NCBI RefSeq assembly: GCF_004028635.1
Contig: NZ_ML138678.1
Location: 1,178,001-1,242,000 of the forward strand
Source: Streptomyces cyaneus
Lineage (GTDB): Bacteria; Actinomycetota; Actinomycetes; Streptomycetales; Streptomycetaceae
Direction of reading: 5' to 3'
Length of the DNA: 64,000 bases
Shown one piece after another: positions 61,270-64,000 of the stretch. The position numbers and the translations under genes were made by a program. The notes beneath the pieces were generated by a model, which was not told the origin of the DNA, made no database searches, and was given only the letters and a program-made list of their open reading frames with translations. Within the stretch, counting starts at the first letter, position 1, and the number at the start of each line of letters is the position of its first letter.

Positions 61270-62508
61270 ATGAGCCTCGCCCGTACGTTGATCGACGTAC
61301 GGCCGCTGCGTACCTCCCCCGTCTTCCGGCGGCTGCTGATCGGGCGGACGGTGTCCGTGCTCGGCAGCTTCATGACCATGGTGACCGTCATGTACCAGGT
61401 CTGGGACATGACGCACAGCACGGTCTGGAGCGGTGCGGTCGGTCTCGCGCAGGCGCTGCCCATGGTGGGCGTGGGCCTGTTCGCCGGGTCGTGGGTGGAC
61501 CGGGGCGACCGGCGGCGGATCTTCCTGGTCGCCACCGTCGGGCAGGCGGTCTGTGTGCTGCTCCTCGCGGTGCAGGGCTTCACGGGACATGTGCCGGTGG
61601 CCGGGATCCTCGCCCTGGTGGCGGCCGGCTCCTGCTTCGGCGCGGTCGGCGGCCCGGCGGCGGGCGTGTTCGTGCCGCGGCTGCTGCCCAAGGAGCAGGT
61701 GGCGGCCGGGCTGGCCCTCAACCAGGTCACCGGCCAGGCGATGATGCTGCTCGGCCCGGCGCTGGGCGGGCTGTTCCTCGGCTGGTTCGGCATCGGCGTC
61801 TGCTATCTGCTGGACACCCTGAGCTTCGGCCTCGCCTTCTACGGCGCCTTCGGCCTGCCCGCGCTGCCGCCGGAAGGCGAGCCGTCGCGGGCCGGGCTGC
61901 ACGGTGTCCTGGACGGTCTGCGCTTCCTGGCCGGCGACCGGGTGGTGCGCGGCGCGCTGATCACCGACCTCGCCGCCACGATCCTCTCCATGCCGGTCAG
62001 CCTCTTCCCCCTGGTCAACGCCGAACGCTTCGGCGGCAACCCGCGCACCCTCGGCCTGTTCCTGTCGGCCGTCGCGGTGGGCGGTGTCACGGCGACGGCC
62101 CTGTCGGGTTCGGTCACCCGGCTGGGCCGCCCCGGCCTGGTGATGCTGTGCGGGGCGGCGACGTGGGGCACCGCGCTGGCGTTGTTCGGCCTGGCGAGCA
62201 GCCCGTGGGTGGGGCTCGGGCTGCTGGTGGTGGCGGGTGCCGCGGACGCCCTGTCGGTCGTCTCGCGCACCACGATCGTCCAGACCCGTACCCCGGACGC
62301 CCTGCTCGGACGGGTGACGGCCGCCGAGCAGATCGTCGGCCAGGCGGGGCCGCACGTGGGCAATCTGCGCGGCGGCCTGGTCGCGGGCTGGTCGTCCGGC
62401 GCGACCGCCCTCGTCACGGGCGGGCTGCTGTGCGTGCTGGCCGTGGCGTACGTCGGTGCGAGCACGCCGGAACTGCGTGACGGTGCCGCTATGCCGGACG
62501 AGCGATGA
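61270..62508 (+). CDS. MFS transporter
   Basis: The 412-residue protein has about twelve helices and the MFS motif A region GSWVDRGDRRRIFLVATVGQ between helices 2 and 3. GRTVSVLGSFMTMVTVMYQV is typical of the MFS_3 (macrolide-type exporter) group, so drug or metabolite efflux is likely. The ATG at 61270 has no obvious ribosome site. Its 3' end overlaps the convergent hydrolase gene by 20 bp, so transcripts of the two may interfere. Confidence 0.92.
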   Translation: MSLARTLIDVRPLRTSPVFRRLLIGRTVSVLGSFMTMVTVMYQVWDMTHSTVWSGAVGLAQALPMVGVGLFAGSWVDRGDRRRIFLVATVGQAVCVLLLAVQGFTGHVPVAGILALVAAGSCFGAVGGPAAGVFVPRLLPKEQVAAGLALNQVTGQAMMLLGPALGGLFLGWFGIGVCYLLDTLSFGLAFYGAFGLPALPPEGEPSRAGLHGVLDGLRFLAGDRVVRGALITDLAATILSMPVSLFPLVNAERFGGNPRTLGLFLSAVAVGGVTATALSGSVTRLGRPGLVMLCGAATWGTALALFGLASSPWVGLGLLVVAGAADALSVVSRTTIVQTRTPDALLGRVTAAEQIVGQAGPHVGNLRGGLVAGWSSGATALVTGGLLCVLAVAYVGASTPELRDGAAMPDER

Positions 62509-63070
62509 TCTCCGCGGTGGGGTCCAGGCACCATCCCAGTACGGCGGGCCAGGGGCCGTAACCGGCGTCCAGGTCGAGGTGGGCTGCGCCGGGGAGGATG
62601 TCGGTCGGGAGGGCGAGGGGGCGGCCGTAGAGGGTGTCGGCGCCCTCCTCGCAGTACGGGTCGTCGTCGCCGGCGACTAGGCGGGTGGGGCCGGGGAGGG
62701 TGAACTCCAGGGGCGGCGGGGCGAATTCGGCGACCTCTGGGTGCCGTGCGAGTACGGTGCCGGACGGCGGGGCGACGAGCAGTACCCGGTCCATGGTGTC
62801 GAGTCCGGGTAGCCCGCGCGCGACGGCGTGCAGCCACAGCACGGCGGACAGGCTGTGGGCGACCACGACCCGCTCCGAGGTCGCGTCGAGGGTGGCGAGA
62901 TGCCGGGGCAACTCCTCCAGCCAGACCTCGAGTTCGGGGTCGTCGGGGTTGGGTAGCTGCGGGTAGGTGACCTGGTGGCCGAGGTCGGTGAGGTGGTCGG
63001 ACAGCCAGTGCTGCCAGTGGTCCTTGGGGCGGTGGTTCTGCCAGCCGTGGAGGATGAGGTAGGCGGTCAT
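62489..63070 (-). CDS. RBBP9/YdeN-family alpha/beta hydrolase
   Basis: The 193-residue protein is short for an alpha/beta hydrolase and matches the RBBP9/YdeN type. ILHGWQNHRPKDHWQHWL is at the N-terminus, VVVAHSLSAVLWLH holds the nucleophile serine, and LVAGDDDPYC and PGAAHLDLDAGYG hold the Asp and His. The substrate is unknown, a serine esterase is likely. It is convergent with the MFS gene and overlaps it by 20 bp. Confidence 0.9.
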   Translation of the reverse strand: MTAYLILHGWQNHRPKDHWQHWLSDHLTDLGHQVTYPQLPNPDDPELEVWLEELPRHLATLDATSERVVVAHSLSAVLWLHAVARGLPGLDTMDRVLLVAPPSGTVLARHPEVAEFAPPPLEFTLPGPTRLVAGDDDPYCEEGADTLYGRPLALPTDILPGAAHLDLDAGYGPWPAVLGWCLDPTAEIIARPA

Positions 63071-63402
63071 GGCGTCGATGGTTTCCGATCATCGACGTGC
63101 CGGTCCAGTGATTCTTTCGCCCCCGCCGCCCCTACCCGTCCCGTCCTTGAAGGGGCTCCGCCCCTTCGACCCCGCCAGGGGGCTCCGCCCCCTGGACCCC
63201 CATCGGCCCTGAACGGGCCTCGTCCTCAAACGCCGGACGGGCTGACATTGCCTGGACCGGCGCCGGGAGGTGACCGTCGCCGCCGCGAGGCAGAGCCCCC
63301 CGCGGGCGGGTGGGGGATCCGGAAGGCAGAACTCGTCCTCAAACGCCCCACGGGCTGCATGATGCCGGCCGGCGCCGGGAAGTGACCGCCGGACGTGCTG
63401 GA
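63071..63402. repeat. 332-bp repeat-rich spacer without genes
   Basis: Two hairpins of the form GGGGC-TCC-GCCCC lie side by side at 63150-63166 and 63176-63194. A direct repeat of about 65 bp follows (63219-63285 and 63332-63397) containing CTCGTCCTCAAACGCC and, about 20 bp on, a GGCGCCGGGAGGTGACCG-type segment. Both motif types are common between Streptomyces genes. No gene seen. Confidence 0.75.
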
Positions 63403-64000
63403 CTAGGGAGTTGACCGCACCCGCGGCAAGTACCCGGCCACCCGCTTCTCCAGTCGCTCCCGGCACTGCGGCCACTCGCCCGTCGTGATCGAGAAGATCG
63501 CGGAGTCGCGCAGCCGTCCCTCCTCCCCCGGGGCCCAGGAGCGGGACCAGTTGCGCAGGACGCCCTCGAAGCGGGCGCCTACGCTCTCGATGGCGGCGCG
63601 GGAGCGGTCGTTGCGGGCGTCCGTCTTCAGGTCCACCCGGGACACGCCCCACTCCTCGAAGGCGTACCGGAAGAGCAGCAGCTTGGCCTCGGCGTTCACG
63701 CCCGTGCCCTGGGCCGAGCGGGCCAGCCAGGTGAAGCCGACCTCTATGGCGTCGAGTCGGTCGTCGGAAAGCCAGTAGCGCGGCTCCCAGTAGGAGGTGG
63801 CGCCCACCGCACGGCCCGAGGCGACGGAGACCTGCGCGTACGGCGCCAGCCGTCCCGCCGCCGCGCGGGCGTGCTGCGCGTCGATGTAGTCGCCGACCTC
63901 ATGGGCCCTCGGCACCAACGTGAACGCGTAGGTGCCGCGCTCCTCCTCCGCCGCCACCGCCAGATCCGCCGCATGCCGGTGCTCCAGCGGCTCCAGGCGC
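63403..64000 (-). CDS. RimJ/RimL-type GNAT acetyltransferase, 5' end outside window
   Basis: The frame stays open through the end of the window ([20 protein letters not shown]), so the apparent GTG at 63957 is internal and the start lies beyond 64000. The visible 198 residues hold [20 protein letters not shown], the acetyl-CoA loop region, and [20 protein letters not shown] near the end, as in RimL-type N-acetyltransferases. The substrate is unknown. Confidence 0.88.
   Translation of the reverse strand, partial: RLEPLEHRHAADLAVAAEEERGTYAFTLVPRAHEVGDYIDAQHARAAAGRLAPYAQVSVASGRAVGATSYWEPRYWLSDDRLDAIEVGFTWLARSAQGTGVNAEAKLLLFRYAFEEWGVSRVDLKTDARNDRSRAAIESVGARFEGVLRNWSRSWAPGEEGRLRDSAIFSITTGEWPQCRERLEKRVAGYLPRVRSTP

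Noticed and set aside
63219..63397. Possible attachment site or transposon ends from the direct repeat
   Set aside because: No integrase, transposase or tRNA nearby; the sequence is a familiar dispersed Streptomyces intergenic motif.

Overview
The window is high-GC actinobacterial chromosome, almost certainly Streptomyces. Third-codon GC is extreme, many genes overlap as ATGA or GTGA, GTG starts are common, and two families of Streptomyces intergenic repeats are present (13141-13172, 21370-21402, 63219-63397). The citrate synthase, copper ATPase and methylmalonate-semialdehyde dehydrogenase are close to the Streptomyces proteins I remember. Both ends cut a gene: a polysaccharide deacetylase at the left and a GNAT acetyltransferase at the right.

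Layout. 1-4897: an exopolysaccharide-type operon (deacetylase, GT4 glycosyltransferase, Wzz-like chain-length protein, FemAB-like acyltransferase) facing a secreted GH26 glycosidase. 5036-14563: an acyl-CoA synthetase, a secreted chorismate mutase, a von Willebrand lipoprotein, an ABC-2 permease with an unusual hydrolase/ABC-ATPase fusion, and an APC amino-acid permease. 14716-21305: a myo-inositol catabolism cluster (iolC, aldolase-like gene, degraded iolB, iolD, mmsA, with an iolE-like gene divergent). 21686-29647: a small HTH protein, GNAT, zinc alcohol dehydrogenase, MMPL exporter with a divergent TetR, and copZ-copA under a CsoR-type site. 30327-34567: citrate synthase, RecD2 helicase, cupin. 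34796-40688: a LacI-controlled ribose operon (rbsA, fused rbsC-rbsB, rbsK, rbsD).

40929-49641 holds the most unusual locus. Trypco1, a trypsin/VMAP-C protease, a MoxR ATPase and a 1159-residue SAV_2336-type protein (vWA-like, pseudokinase and MinD-like regions) form a tight operon. It resembles the NTP-dependent conflict systems of multicellular bacteria described by Kaur, Burroughs, Iyer and Aravind. The protease gene carries an in-frame TTA codon, so the system is probably bldA-dependent. The 3' end of the operon has undergone a 255-bp tandem duplication into the next gene, which is now frameshifted.

49768-54247 is a second sugar/inositol-type operon: a divergent LacI regulator, then a Gfo/Idh oxidoreductase, a DUF993 protein and a TIM-barrel isomerase. 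It shares a 9-bp operator core with the inositol cluster. After assorted single genes, 57559-60104 encodes a second conflict-type pair: EACC1 plus a caspase fused across the membrane to an amino-acid-type periplasmic binding domain. The window ends with another TIM-barrel isomerase, an MFS transporter, a small hydrolase, a repeat-rich spacer and the cut GNAT gene.

A recurrent feature is small tandem duplication at gene 3' ends or in the spacers behind them (23-bp, 17-bp, 27-bp and 255-bp units). Assignments rest on reading the sequences and on remembered family features; no database search was run.
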